A stretch of DNA of 64,000 bases from Ferrimonas sediminicola (GTDB lineage Bacteria > Pseudomonadota > Gammaproteobacteria > Enterobacterales > Shewanellaceae), in assembly GCF_005116715.1 (NCBI RefSeq), contig NZ_SWCI01000007.1:62001-126000 (forward strand). Direction: 5' to 3'. Shown piece after piece: positions 8,257-16,876 of the stretch. A model generated the notes under the pieces. The model saw only the letters and a list, made by a program, of their open reading frames with translations, ran no database searches and was not told the DNA's origin. Position 1 is the stretch's first letter. Every line of letters begins with the position of its first letter. The translations under genes were made by a program, and so were the position numbers.

Positions 8257-10203
8257 ATGATGATGAAGAAACTGCTGACAAGCGTACTGTTGATCGGCTT
8301 GGTAACAGGCTGTGACAGTGACTCCGGCTCCACCCCTGAGAAACCTGTAGTTCCGGAATCCGGGAAATCCAAATACCTGACCATGGACATCAAACCAGCG
8401 GCCAAGTTTACCGGTGAGTTCTATGTCAAATTGGGGCGCTATGATGATCCTGTGACACATTGGATCCATGACAACAGCGATCTGGACAATAAGGATCGGC
8501 CTAAAGCGGATGGCCCGGATGTGGACTTCAACAACGATGGCTGGATCGATGAGCGTGATGCCCATGCCGCCGGGGTCTATAACCCTGAAGAGGTCACGAT
8601 CAAGATAGACGCGGCCCAAATGCATCAGCTGCTGATGACCAACCCCGATGGCCTGGGGGCAGGCACCGCGCGGCCGGACATCTTCGTGCCCGGTCACTAC
8701 TCGGTGTTCGATGCGTTGCGCTACCTTGCCTTGACACGCGATGATCTGAAACTGGACGCCATTACCAGCCCGGAAGAGAGTGGCCGCGATACCTACGAGT
8801 TTGTGCTCTCTTGGGATAGCAATGGCGATGGAGTGTTCGATGAGCAGGACAACGATGTCTATGCCAATTTCCAGGGCAAGGATTGGCACTTCAGATCCAA
8901 ATACGATGGTGGGGAGTTCAGAAAAATCGACAGCACCATCAGCGGCATCGGTCCCCAGGGGGAGCTCACCTATTCCCGAATGGATCAGTTTTGGATCCAG
9001 CCTGGCATGACCATACGTTTCCAGCCATTTTCGCCGGAGATGACCGCCAGGCGCCGTTGGGCCCAGGATCGGGAGATGGCTCGGTTTGAGGAGGCGGGCG
9101 GCAAGGTGATTGTGCCAACGCTGATGTTCAACAATTTCAAAGAGAATGAGCAGCCTAAGGTGATAAGCAACCTTGAGGTGACGGCCCACAACATGCGTCC
9201 CGATATATTTCAGCCGGGAGTTATCACCAAGATGGATGTCTTTCTCTCTGCCGCCGATGCCGGGCAGGATATCCTTTTCAACTATTGGCCGACACTGTCC
9301 ACCGGTGCCAAGATTGAGCACTTTGCCCTGTTCAGAGTGAATGGCGTGGCGTCAGATGTGGGTCGTGGTTGGACTACGGGGTATGGTGAAAAGGCGATAA
9401 TCAAGGACTTCACCAGAAATTCAAGATGCGACTTCTCCTCCCCAGAGGGTGGAAATATGGACCTTGTCGTGGATCCCGAGCATTGCCGCATCGACTGGCG
9501 CACCAACTTTGGCGGCTGGGCCGTGCATGTGATGTCCGATGTCTGGGTGATGAATCAACCGGTCGAGTATGTCTATGCCGAAATCAAGTCCCACTACAAG
9601 GTGTGGGGTATGCCGGAGTACTCGGGCAAAGAGATCATGGAGCGTGATTTCAGCAAGGCGGAGGATGGCTCCGACATCATGACCCTGCAGGTGTTTGAGC
9701 TCCCCTCAGAGCAGGACGGTACGCCGTTGCTCAGGGAGACGCACTTCGGTTGGGGCATCGCCGATTGCACCGAGTGTCACAACGAGCAGAAGCAGCCGCA
9801 GGGCCATGGTGGCCACAACTGGCCGGTCAACAGCAGTGATGGCTTCGATGAGACTCAGCCCTACTACTGCGCCACCTGCCATGGCAGCAATGGTGCACCG
9901 GCGGGCCATGGAGAGACTGCTCGCTGCTTCTGGTGTCATGACACCAAGGAGAATCGGCCTTTGCACCATGGAGATGCCTCGACCCAGCGCCGTTATCAGG
10001 CCAGTAAAGGGGAGGTGAAGAGCAATCCCTATATTTACAACACCAATAGCCCTAAGAAGGAGCTAAACGCCCTGCCTAGAGACAGCATGGGCAACTACGA
10101 GGAGTACACCGATCTGATGAGCTCGGTGAACTCCGACTGGGATATGAGCCGGGTGTTCCCCGATCCCTACTCCTGTATGACCTGCCATCCAAGCCAAGGC
10201 TAA
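8257..10203 (+). CDS. Tetrahaem c-type cytochrome lipoprotein with EF-hand-like loops
   Basis: A 648-residue exported lipoprotein: lipobox LVTGC with the acylated Cys at about 19. Two calcium-loop-like motifs of dockerin/EF-hand type are visible, DFNNDGWIDERD at 90-101 and DSNGDGVFDE at 187-196. A central domain of unknown type (about 200-480) follows. Four haem-c sites lie near the C-terminus: CTECH 504-508, CATCH 538-542, CFWCH 557-561 and CMTCH 640-644. The protein should be anchored in the outer membrane and take part in periplasmic or surface electron transfer; partner and acceptor are unknown. Start codons at 8257, 8260 and 8263 are all possible; the third is best spaced from AAGAG. A decayed copy lies at 6510-7096. 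Confidence 0.85.
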   Translation: MMMKKLLTSVLLIGLVTGCDSDSGSTPEKPVVPESGKSKYLTMDIKPAAKFTGEFYVKLGRYDDPVTHWIHDNSDLDNKDRPKADGPDVDFNNDGWIDERDAHAAGVYNPEEVTIKIDAAQMHQLLMTNPDGLGAGTARPDIFVPGHYSVFDALRYLALTRDDLKLDAITSPEESGRDTYEFVLSWDSNGDGVFDEQDNDVYANFQGKDWHFRSKYDGGEFRKIDSTISGIGPQGELTYSRMDQFWIQPGMTIRFQPFSPEMTARRRWAQDREMARFEEAGGKVIVPTLMFNNFKENEQPKVISNLEVTAHNMRPDIFQPGVITKMDVFLSAADAGQDILFNYWPTLSTGAKIEHFALFRVNGVASDVGRGWTTGYGEKAIIKDFTRNSRCDFSSPEGGNMDLVVDPEHCRIDWRTNFGGWAVHVMSDVWVMNQPVEYVYAEIKSHYKVWGMPEYSGKEIMERDFSKAEDGSDIMTLQVFELPSEQDGTPLLRETHFGWGIADCTECHNEQKQPQGHGGHNWPVNSSDGFDETQPYYCATCHGSNGAPAGHGETARCFWCHDTKENRPLHHGDASTQRRYQASKGEVKSNPYIYNTNSPKKELNALPRDSMGNYEEYTDLMSSVNSDWDMSRVFPDPYSCMTCHPSQG

Positions 10204-10212
10204 CGCCTTGGC

Positions 10213-10246
10213 CAGCCTGTGGCGCGACGGCGCCACAGGCATAGTT
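10213..10246 (+). terminator. Terminator-like hairpin after the cytochrome gene
   Basis: A perfect 10-bp stem, GCCTGTGGCG (10215-10224) with CGCCACAGGC (10231-10240), is followed by ATAGTTTTGC. It begins 12 bases after the stop codon of the tetrahaem lipoprotein. Confidence 0.65.
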
Positions 10247-10358
10247 TTGCGACCGAATGAAGATGGTTAGCGTTGCCAGCAAGCGGGCCAACAGGAGTAC
10301 GAGTCTCTGATGCTTGCGAATGTATTGTCACTTATATGTTGATGCTGAAGTGTGTTGT

Positions 10359-11119
10359 ATGAGTAATGTAATCCCCAAAGCCTGCGACATTGACCCCGAC
10401 TATATCCGAAGAGCCAGTGATTACCTGGCGAGCTATGGGATCAGTGACTTTTTTACGGAATCACCACCAAGGTGATGACGCCCTCCCTGCATCAATTTAA
10501 GAAGCTGCGCCGACGGCTGCCCAAGGAGATGCTCAAGGCCAGGTACAGCATCCACTCCAGTGCCTCTATCCTGGAGTACCGACGGCGCTATCTGGAGCAC
10601 TTTGCCGCGGTGGATGAGGACTATTTCAGAAAGCAGGTGGTGGGATTAAACCTGTTTCGAGGGCCGAACCTGGATACCCCAAAGGGGCAGCAGATGCAGC
10701 GCTTAATGGACGAATATGGCCTGCGCAGTTGGGGCGTCTGGCGAGTGCCGGTGAAGTATCATCCGGACTGGTACGTGGTGTTTGTGATCTTCTCCAAGCT
10801 TGAGCGGGAGTTGCTCAACGAAAGGCTGATGCCCAACCTGGATGAGATAGATCACCAGCTGTTGCTCTATACCAGCCTGTTTAACGATCACTGCATCGCC
10901 CAGATTAATCCTATTACCAACTTCAGTTGCTTGTCCGACAAGGCATTGAGGGTGTTGAAAATGACGGCGGCAGGCCGGTCCAGTGATGAGATCGGTGCCG
11001 AGTTGCAGATGTCGGAAAACGGTGTGAACTACCACCTAGACAGGTTCAAGGAGCTGTTTCATGCCAGGAATCGGGCCCAGTTGATCAGTCTGTCCCATAC
11101 GCTGGGTTTGCTCAACTAG
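10359..11119 (+). pseudogene. LuxR-type regulator, frameshifted paralogue
   Basis: The first 32 codons from the ATG at 10359 encode a start like that of the paralogue at 7209, ending YGISDFF. The rest continues in another frame from ITTKVMTPSLHQF to the HTH and the tail LGLLN. One base is missing at a run of six T (10449-10454): the paralogue reads TTTTTCTATGGC where this copy reads TTTTTTACGG. Translation of the downstream part could begin at the ATG at 10472, giving 215 residues without the N-terminal 38. The shift may be a true mutation, slippage-based switching or a sequencing error. All other features, including the GerE-type HTH, are intact. Confidence 0.75.
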
Positions 11120-11209
11120 ACCCGGTCGTTACCTAATTTGTAGAACCATCTGAAAACCTGTCTTTTCTTGCTTAATATTTAGAGAGTACTGTTGTCAGGG
11201 AGAGGACCC

Positions 11210-11557
11210 ATGGGGCGGATGGCTAACTGGAGTGTTGTGGCATTGGTGTTGGCCTTGGCCGGGTGTACCTCCGTCCTGCATGGCACCTTTGTTGCCAGCA
11301 GTTACCATCGCGGTGGCGACGGTGCCGCGCCGCTGGGAGCGGTGGAGGGACGCAGCTGCCAGACCCAGGCGCTCTATCTCTTTCCCATGGGGGAGCCCCC
11401 CACCACCCAACAGGCCCTGGACGCGGCAAAACGGGTTCACCGGGGAACCCGCTTCCTGGCCGACATCAGCATCGATGACGAGACCCTGTGGCATGTGGGT
11501 TATGCCCGTCAGTGCATCGTGGTGCGGGCCACCGCCTGGGGCACCCCGCACTCCTGA
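11210..11557 (+). CDS. Small exported lipoprotein, possibly TRL-like
   Basis: A 115-residue protein with a signal peptide ending in the lipobox LALAGC, so it is lipid-anchored in the envelope. The mature part (CQTQALYLFPMGEPPTTQQA, then a WHVGYARQCIVV segment) is reminiscent of TRL-like lipoproteins, but the match is weak. The ATG at 11210 is preceded by AGGGAGAGG; an upstream TTG at 11192 would overlap that ribosome-binding site. It lies alone downstream of the frameshifted regulator. Confidence 0.65.
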   Translation: MGRMANWSVVALVLALAGCTSVLHGTFVASSYHRGGDGAAPLGAVEGRSCQTQALYLFPMGEPPTTQQALDAAKRVHRGTRFLADISIDDETLWHVGYARQCIVVRATAWGTPHS

Positions 11558-11628
11558 TTCCCTTTTCCCCTTTTTTCTGTTCCACTTAGGCCAGTTTTGC
11601 TCAGGGAGAGGGCCGCAGGGAAGAGCCT

Positions 11629-12090
11629 ATGAAACTCGACGTCATTCAATCGCCCAGCGACGAGCTGGTGCAGTCACTGAGATCGCGCATCCGCGCGCTG
11701 AACCGGGACAACTGGCCCGACGTACGGCGACAGCCTCTGGCGGTGGCCCTGCATGATGACCGGGGTGAGCTGGTGGCCGGGGCCAGTGGCAGCAGTTTCG
11801 GACACTGGCTGCAGCTGGACTGGCTGTGGGTCGACGACCGCCTGCGGGGGGAGGGGTGGGGCAGCCGGCTGTTGCACGAGTTCGAGGGCCAGGGGCGAGA
11901 GCGGGGCTGCCGCTGGTGCCTGCTGGATACCCTGGAGTTCCAGGCTCGTCCCTTCTATGAGCGCCGCGGCTACCGGGCGGTGTGGGAGCAGCGGGACTAC
12001 CCCCTCAGTGGTTGCCGCAGCTACATGGTCAAGGCGTTGCCGGCCGCTGAGGCGAAGGCTGACCCAGCACCTCAAACAGGTAGTCGATAA
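11629..12090 (+). CDS. GNAT family N-acetyltransferase
   Basis: A 153-residue acetyltransferase. LDWLWVDDRLRGEGWGSRLL at about residues 63-82 contains the acetyl-CoA-binding R/Q-x-x-G-x-G/A loop (here RGEGWG), and FYERRGYRAV near residue 107 is the typical GNAT beta-7 segment. The substrate is unknown. Its 3' end overlaps by about 60 bp the end of the convergent LysR gene. Confidence 0.8.
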   Translation: MKLDVIQSPSDELVQSLRSRIRALNRDNWPDVRRQPLAVALHDDRGELVAGASGSSFGHWLQLDWLWVDDRLRGEGWGSRLLHEFEGQGRERGCRWCLLDTLEFQARPFYERRGYRAVWEQRDYPLSGCRSYMVKALPAAEAKADPAPQTGSR

Positions 12091-12958
12091 ACACCCGGGT
12101 TTTGGCGGGCAACTGCCTGCGGGTCGCGTAATAGATCATCATGGGGGGGCGCTGGGTACTGAACGTTGTCAGGATGGGCACCAGATCGCCGCGATCCAGG
12201 AACTCCCTGGAGTAGAATTTGGCGCCCATCGCAATTCCCACCCCCTTGGCCGCCAGCTCCATCCCCAGCTCGGGGCTGGTGACCGAGATATTGGATTTCA
12301 GGTTGTCCCTGGAGAACTCCGAGCCATCTGCAGCCCGGAAGTACCAAGGCATCAGTCGCATGGTGGAGGGGGAGCGGTAACGAACGCAGTTGAAGCGCTC
12401 CAGGTCGTCCGGGTGCTCCGGGGTGCCATGGGTCGCCAGAAACTGCGGCGAGGCCAGAATCTGCAGCTCGATGGCCGCCAGGGGGCGGGCGATCACGTTG
12501 GCATCTTCACTGACCTGGTTGCCGATGGCGACGTCGATCCCCTCCTCGGCCAGGTCGACCACCCTGTCTTCGAACCTCATATCCAATTCGATCTCCGGGT
12601 AGGTGGTCAGGAATCGGTTCAGCAGGGGGATCAGGTACTGCCGACCGTATTGGTAGGGCAGGCTCACCCTGAGCTTTCCTGCCGGGGAACCACTGAGATC
12701 CCGGGTCGTGCCCAGGACCTCTGTCAGTTCGCTGACCAGGGGGCAGACCCGGTTGTAGAACGCCGCGCCCTCGTCGGTGAGCGACAGGGAATGGGTAGTT
12801 CGGTGAAACAGGCGCACCCCCAGCCCCTGCTCCAGGGTGCGGATATTCTTGCTGATGGCCGCTGGGGTTACCCCCAACTGGCGGGCGGCGGCGGAGAAGT
12901 TTCGGGTCCGTGCCGCGGCGATAAAGGCGGGGAGGTGCCTGGTCAGCTCGATCTCCAT
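12029..12958 (-). CDS. LysR-family transcriptional regulator
   Basis: A 309-residue LysR regulator: N-terminal winged HTH (FSAAARQLGVTPAAISKNIR, residues 21-40, then LEQGLGVRLFHRTTHSLSLT) and a C-terminal periplasmic-binding-like effector domain from about residue 90. It is divergent from the nitroreductase-like gene at 13069, the standard arrangement for a LysR protein that controls its neighbour and itself. The shared intergenic region carries CTGTTTATAC repeats spaced by helical turns and a TTCCA-N6-TGGAA palindrome. Confidence 0.9.
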   Translation of the reverse strand: MEIELTRHLPAFIAAARTRNFSAAARQLGVTPAAISKNIRTLEQGLGVRLFHRTTHSLSLTDEGAAFYNRVCPLVSELTEVLGTTRDLSGSPAGKLRVSLPYQYGRQYLIPLLNRFLTTYPEIELDMRFEDRVVDLAEEGIDVAIGNQVSEDANVIARPLAAIELQILASPQFLATHGTPEHPDDLERFNCVRYRSPSTMRLMPWYFRAADGSEFSRDNLKSNISVTSPELGMELAAKGVGIAMGAKFYSREFLDRGDLVPILTTFSTQRPPMMIYYATRRQLPAKTRVFIDYLFEVLGQPSPQRPATP

Positions 12959-12959
12959 G

Positions 12960-13050
12960 CTGTTTATACCTCTAGTTAAAGCTGTTTCTACTCTGTTTAT
13001 ACTACAGGTTTTCCTGAATACCCTTAGAATTTGTTTCCATTAGTTTGGAA
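12960..13050. promoter_or_regulatory. Divergent control region with phased CTGTTTATAC repeats
   Basis: CTGTTTATAC occurs at 12960-12969 and 12993-13002, with a one-base variant CTGTTTCTAC at 12982-12991. The start-to-start spacings are 22 and 11 bp, so all sit on the same face of the helix. An inverted repeat TTCCA-N6-TGGAA lies at 13035-13050 next to the nitroreductase start. These are plausible binding sites for the divergent LysR protein. Confidence 0.5.
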
Positions 13051-13068
13051 CCATAAGTGAAGGCCACC

Positions 13069-13818
13069 ATGAATCCAGTTGTTGAGCAGATGAATCGGCG
13101 CCGCTCCGTGCGCAATTTTAGTGGCAAGCCCGTCGATGAGGTTCATCTTGGGCGGATACTGCTGGCGGCGCAGCAGGCGCCCACCTCCATCAATGGCCAG
13201 CAGATCTCCCTGGTGGTTACCCGCAACAAAGAGACCATCGCCCGCATCGCTGAGATTGCCGGAGGCCAGCCTCAGGTCGCCGGTGCCGAGGTGTTCGTCA
13301 CCGTGGTGATCGACTATCACCGCACCCGCGAAGCGTTGAAGTCGGTGGGTGCCGAGCAGGTCATCGCTCAGTCTGCCGAAGGGCTGATGGTGGGGGCCAC
13401 CGACGCCGGTATCATGCTGAACGCCCTGCAGACCGCCGCAGAGTCCTTTGGCTATGGCACCACCGCCATTGGCGGCATTCGCAACGACCCCCAGGCGATG
13501 ATTGAGCTGCTGGGGTTGCCGGCGGAGACCTTCCCCCTGGTGGGCACCACCATCGGCGTGGCCGATGACGCTTCCCTGGCCCAGGTCAAGCCCAGAGTGC
13601 CCCTGGCCACTTTTGCCCACATGGAGCGTTACGACGCCGAGGCGGTGCGCCGAGGGGTGGCCGAATATGATCGGCAACTGCGCTTGTGGTGGGATGAGCA
13701 GGGGCTGACGCAGATGCCCAGCTACAGTGAATCGACCGCCCAGTACTACAGCCGGGTCTACTTTCCCAAGGTCGCAGAATCCCTCGAGTCTCAGGGGTTC
13801 GAGTTCAGGGACGATTGA
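13069..13818 (+). CDS. NADPH-dependent nitroreductase (NfsA/Frp-type flavin oxidoreductase)
   Basis: A 249-residue FMN-dependent nitroreductase. RRRSVRNF near the N-terminus binds FMN phosphate, QQAPTSINGQQISLVV is the conserved helix and loop of the NfsA/FRP branch, and GYGTTAIGGIRNDP at about 132-145 is the glycine-rich FMN segment. The family reduces nitro compounds, quinones or flavins with NADPH in the cytoplasm. The ATG at 13069 has AAGG five bases upstream; a GTG at 13057 is an alternative start. It is divergent from the LysR gene, which probably regulates it. Confidence 0.85.
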   Translation: MNPVVEQMNRRRSVRNFSGKPVDEVHLGRILLAAQQAPTSINGQQISLVVTRNKETIARIAEIAGGQPQVAGAEVFVTVVIDYHRTREALKSVGAEQVIAQSAEGLMVGATDAGIMLNALQTAAESFGYGTTAIGGIRNDPQAMIELLGLPAETFPLVGTTIGVADDASLAQVKPRVPLATFAHMERYDAEAVRRGVAEYDRQLRLWWDEQGLTQMPSYSESTAQYYSRVYFPKVAESLESQGFEFRDD

Positions 13819-13820
13819 CG

Positions 13821-13907
13821 ATGATGGAGTCGCTGAGCAAATTTCTGATACACCTTTTTGCGCCTATCGTGGTGATTGACCACGACGAGGAGAGTGTCGA
13901 ACAGTAA
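13821..13907 (+). CDS. Possible 28-residue small protein
   Basis: A 28-codon frame starts two bases after the nitroreductase stop and encodes a hydrophobic segment (FLIHLFAPIVVI) followed by an acidic tail (DHDEESVEQ). No good ribosome-binding site is seen, but translation could be coupled to the preceding gene. Uncertain. Confidence 0.3.
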   Translation: MMESLSKFLIHLFAPIVVIDHDEESVEQ

Positions 13908-13977
13908 TCGCTTTCATCAACCTTTGTAGGCAGGACGCCCCCGAATACAGCTTATTGACCGGTTTACCCCCTTACCC

Positions 13978-14008
13978 GCGGCGGTGCTATGGACAGCGCC
14001 GCTTTTTT
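13978..14008 (+). terminator. Intrinsic terminator after the nitroreductase gene
   Basis: A stem formed by GCGGCG..CT and AGCGCCGC (ending near 14002) is followed by TTTTTTAT. Confidence 0.55.
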
Positions 14009-14017
14009 ATGGGCGCC

Positions 14018-14290
14018 CTACAAGGGCTCCAGGCAGTGTTCCGGCAAGGCTTGCCGGATTAGTACCGCCTCCTTTTGCGCCCGGGTCAGCTGTTTGACCC
14101 GATACTCCACCCTGGATGCCTGGGCGCGATCCCCGATGGGGGTGTGGAACTCCAGGGTCAGTGGTCCCTTGCCCCTCAGTGCCTTGGCGCCTCGTCCCTT
14201 ACTGTGCTGCCGGAACCGGCGCTCCACGTCGGTGGTGATGCCGGTATAGAGGCGATCACAGGCGGTACGCACCAGGTAGAGGGACCACAT
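14018..14290 (-). CDS. GIY-YIG nuclease-superfamily protein (UPF0213, YhbQ-like)
   Basis: A 90-residue single-domain GIY-YIG protein. WSLYLVRT at residues 2-9 and [16 protein letters not shown] at 14-29 form the catalytic core, with the usual Arg (ERR). [22 protein letters not shown] contains the conserved Glu helix. Length and architecture match YhbQ-type proteins, whose members are thought to act on DNA. The start at 14290 overlaps by one base the stop of the upstream membrane-protein gene (TGATG), so the two are probably co-translated. Confidence 0.85.
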   Translation of the reverse strand: MWSLYLVRTACDRLYTGITTDVERRFRQHSKGRGAKALRGKGPLTLEFHTPIGDRAQASRVEYRVKQLTRAQKEAVLIRQALPEHCLEPL

Positions 14291-14679
14291 CAGAAGTGCA
14301 CCACGTGACCATGATTGTGCCACAGGTGCGGGCTGCAGAAGGCGTACTGATAGGGGGGATGCATCAGTACCAGGATGGCGGCAAAGATCAGGATGAACTC
14401 CCCGAGGTGAAGAAGATCCGGGTTTTGATAGAGGAGCACCACGCTCATCAGCAGGATAAACGCAAAGCAGAGGATCACCAGGCCGGCATTGAGCCGTGCC
14501 AACCACAGGCTGCCGATGGGCACCTGATAGGCGTAGCCGAAGCTGGGGTGGATCATCAGGACGGTCAGGCTGAGCAGGGTCCACAGGGCGAAGCTGGGGG
14601 CCGGAGTCAGGATCACCGCCATCATGGCGCCGATGGCGACGGCGAGGTCAACCCAAAACAACCATTGCCAACGAGACAT
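14290..14679 (-). CDS. Small integral membrane protein
   Basis: A 129-residue protein with four predicted membrane helices (about 5-24, 30-45, 57-82 and 90-107) and a His-containing C-terminal tail ([12 protein letters not shown]). No family recognised. It is translationally coupled to the GIY-YIG gene. The many C-terminal His could bind a metal, but this is a guess. Confidence 0.65.
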   Translation of the reverse strand: MSRWQWLFWVDLAVAIGAMMAVILTPAPSFALWTLLSLTVLMIHPSFGYAYQVPIGSLWLARLNAGLVILCFAFILLMSVVLLYQNPDLLHLGEFILIFAAILVLMHPPYQYAFCSPHLWHNHGHVVHF

Positions 14680-14732
14680 TCCCTCCCCCCGGGTTCACTC
14701 TGTTCTGGCTCTTTATAGGATAAGGTTTTCAT

Positions 14733-15437
14733 TCATTTCTGTAAATTGTCTGGTTGCTGGCTCTGTTCCAGCAGCAGGGTGTGAATGTCCGTCAGCAGCA
14801 GGTCCCGGTGAAGAAAGCCGGTGGAGTAGATATTGCGTATGCGCCCCCTGGTGTCGATCAGGTAGACCCTGAGAAGGTGAGACAGGGCACCGGTGGCCCG
14901 CCCCCGGCTGTCTCGCTCCCGCATCACCCACTGGTTGTAGGCGGCCAGGATGGGGGAGAGGGCGGCCTCGTCCTCTGTGGTCAGAAACTGCCAGTGGCCC
15001 AGGGGGGAGCGGTAGCGTTTGCCGTAGGCGGCCATGTTGTGGGGGAGGTCATTGATCGGATCGAAGCTGAGGCTCAACAGCTGTACCCTGCTGCTCAGCC
15101 CCGGGGTCTGCAAGATAGCCCGTTCAAGACGGGCCAGCACATGACTGGCCAGGGGACAGCCGTTGGGGTCGGGGCAACGGGTATAGATGAAGCTCAGCAC
15201 CACGACCTTATCGTCAAACAGGGTATGCAGGTTGGTGCGTCCGCCGGTGTCCAGCAGCACCTGGCCATCGGCTGCCTCCCCCAGGGGAGGCAACCGGTAA
15301 CTCCCAGGCTCGGGGGCGGGAAAGGCCAGGGCAAAGTAGCCGGGTGCCGTGGGCTGAGCCTGGCGGTGGACCCGGTGGGGATCGGAGCCCCAGGTGCACG
15401 GCAGCACCAGCAGCAGCACCCAGAGCCAGTGCTTCAT
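14733..15437 (-). CDS. SCO1/SenC-family copper chaperone
   Basis: A 234-residue protein with a signal peptide and the thioredoxin-like SCO fold. The copper/redox site is YTRCPDPNGCPLA, with Cys88 and Cys94, a CxxxxxC spacing instead of the classical CxxxC; the third ligand is probably the His in GALSHLLRVYLID near 187. SCO proteins deliver copper to periplasmic enzymes. The start overlaps the stop of the upstream methanethiol oxidase-like gene (ATGA), so it probably metallates that enzyme, as in mtoX operons. Confidence 0.88.
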   Translation of the reverse strand: MKHWLWVLLLVLPCTWGSDPHRVHRQAQPTAPGYFALAFPAPEPGSYRLPPLGEAADGQVLLDTGGRTNLHTLFDDKVVVLSFIYTRCPDPNGCPLASHVLARLERAILQTPGLSSRVQLLSLSFDPINDLPHNMAAYGKRYRSPLGHWQFLTTEDEAALSPILAAYNQWVMRERDSRGRATGALSHLLRVYLIDTRGRIRNIYSTGFLHRDLLLTDIHTLLLEQSQQPDNLQK

Positions 15438-16753
15438 TCAATCACCACTGGGCCAGCTTCTCCCCGGGGAGTGCCATAGAGTGCGTAGGCGGACAGCCTC
15501 ATCTGGTGGGGGCTGCCCAGCTGCTGCTTATGGAAATCGATGGTGAACAGAGGCTCCAGGGCGGTACCGCTCCAGCGGTAGGCCTTGAAGTACTGGAGAT
15601 CGCCTTCGCCCTCGGCCTTGTCCCAGTTGGCCAGCAGCGACGACGTGTAGTAGAGGCGTTCTCCGTCCCAGCTCTGGGACACCATGTTGACCTGCTCACC
15701 CACTTTGAGTCGGTAGACCTCCCTGGGTGCCTTCGGGTTAGTGATGTCGAAACGGCGGGTGGTGCCGTCATTCCAGGTGTTGACCCAAAGTACCTTGTCG
15801 TCGCTGCCGATGGAGATGTCCACCGGTAGCGGCATCGCCTCGGCCTCGCCGATCTCCGCCACCGCAGAGGCGCTCCAGTGGCCGGCGTCGTCCCGGGCGA
15901 CCAGCCACAGCCTGGAGGTGAGGGCGGTGGTGGTGAAGCAGTAGTTGTGGTCGGGATCCCAGGCGCAGCGGATCTCCAGCGGGGCACCGGGGACCTCCAG
16001 CACCTGCTGGGGTTGGCGGGTGTGCAGGTTCCACACCACCATGGAGTTGCCGAATCGGGCCATCCGTTCCGGAGAGCCGACCACCTCCGCCAGTGGGGCC
16101 ATGTAGTTGTCATGGCCGGTGAACGAGCTGGAGATCATGGCATTAACCCTGGGCAGGGCGCGGACATCATAGCCATAACCGTCGGCAAAGGCGGCGCCCT
16201 CCACGTCGGCCTTGGGATCGTCCGGCAGCCAGTGGGTGGCCACGTAGTCACCCTGGTTGGTGTACTCCACCAGGGCGGTTTTGCCACCGTGATCCCGGTC
16301 GTTTGAGAGGCCGGTGAGCAGCATACGGCCGGGCAGGGCATAGTGGGTGTGGGGGCCGATCACTCCGCCCGAGGCACTGACAAAATCGGTGATCACCTTG
16401 TGAAGCCGAGGTTTGGCCGGGTTGGAGTGGATGTCAAAGACGAAGATCTGCGAGCTGTCCAGCCCACCGGCCCAAAGGAAGCGTCTGTCGTCGGTGAATC
16501 CGCTGTGGTGCGCTTCGTGGCGCCCGCCGACGGAGAGGCTGTGGATCACCTGACCATAGCTGGAAGAGTCGGGGTTGACGTCAATGGTGACCAGCTTGTC
16601 CTGGCCATCGCCCACCCCGTCGACGCCAACCGTCCAAACATAGACCAGGTCCTCCTGACCGGTGATCTTGGCCATATAGGGGGACATGCAGGTTTCATCG
16701 GCGCTGATGGGCGCGGCAAGCAGGAGTGCTGCCAGGGGCATAAGCCGTTTCAT
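15434..16753 (-). CDS. mtoX: Methanethiol oxidase (SBP56 / selenium-binding protein family)
   Basis: A 439-residue protein of the SBP56 family. It has a Sec signal ending near residue 19, the metal-binding region GGRHEAHHSGF and the conserved GPHTHYALPGRMLLTGLSND. SBP56-type MtoX of methylotrophs is a periplasmic copper enzyme that oxidises methanethiol to formaldehyde, hydrogen sulfide and hydrogen peroxide. The ATG at 16753 is preceded by TTGGAGG at ideal spacing; the upstream in-frame extension to 16852 has no such site. The SCO chaperone gene follows with a 4-bp overlap. A role in volatile sulfur turnover is inferred from the family. Confidence 0.88.
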   Translation of the reverse strand: MKRLMPLAALLLAAPISADETCMSPYMAKITGQEDLVYVWTVGVDGVGDGQDKLVTIDVNPDSSSYGQVIHSLSVGGRHEAHHSGFTDDRRFLWAGGLDSSQIFVFDIHSNPAKPRLHKVITDFVSASGGVIGPHTHYALPGRMLLTGLSNDRDHGGKTALVEYTNQGDYVATHWLPDDPKADVEGAAFADGYGYDVRALPRVNAMISSSFTGHDNYMAPLAEVVGSPERMARFGNSMVVWNLHTRQPQQVLEVPGAPLEIRCAWDPDHNYCFTTTALTSRLWLVARDDAGHWSASAVAEIGEAEAMPLPVDISIGSDDKVLWVNTWNDGTTRRFDITNPKAPREVYRLKVGEQVNMVSQSWDGERLYYTSSLLANWDKAEGEGDLQYFKAYRWSGTALEPLFTIDFHKQQLGSPHQMRLSAYALYGTPRGEAGPVVIE

Positions 16754-16876
16754 GTCGGCCTCCAAATCTCCGTTGAACGGAGTAAGTGTAGTCGCTGACG
16801 CCGGGCTCGCCCTTGGTGCTGCGGGAGGGCATGGGTTAGACTGACGGCCCATGGCCGTTCCCCTTTTTTCAGCGAT

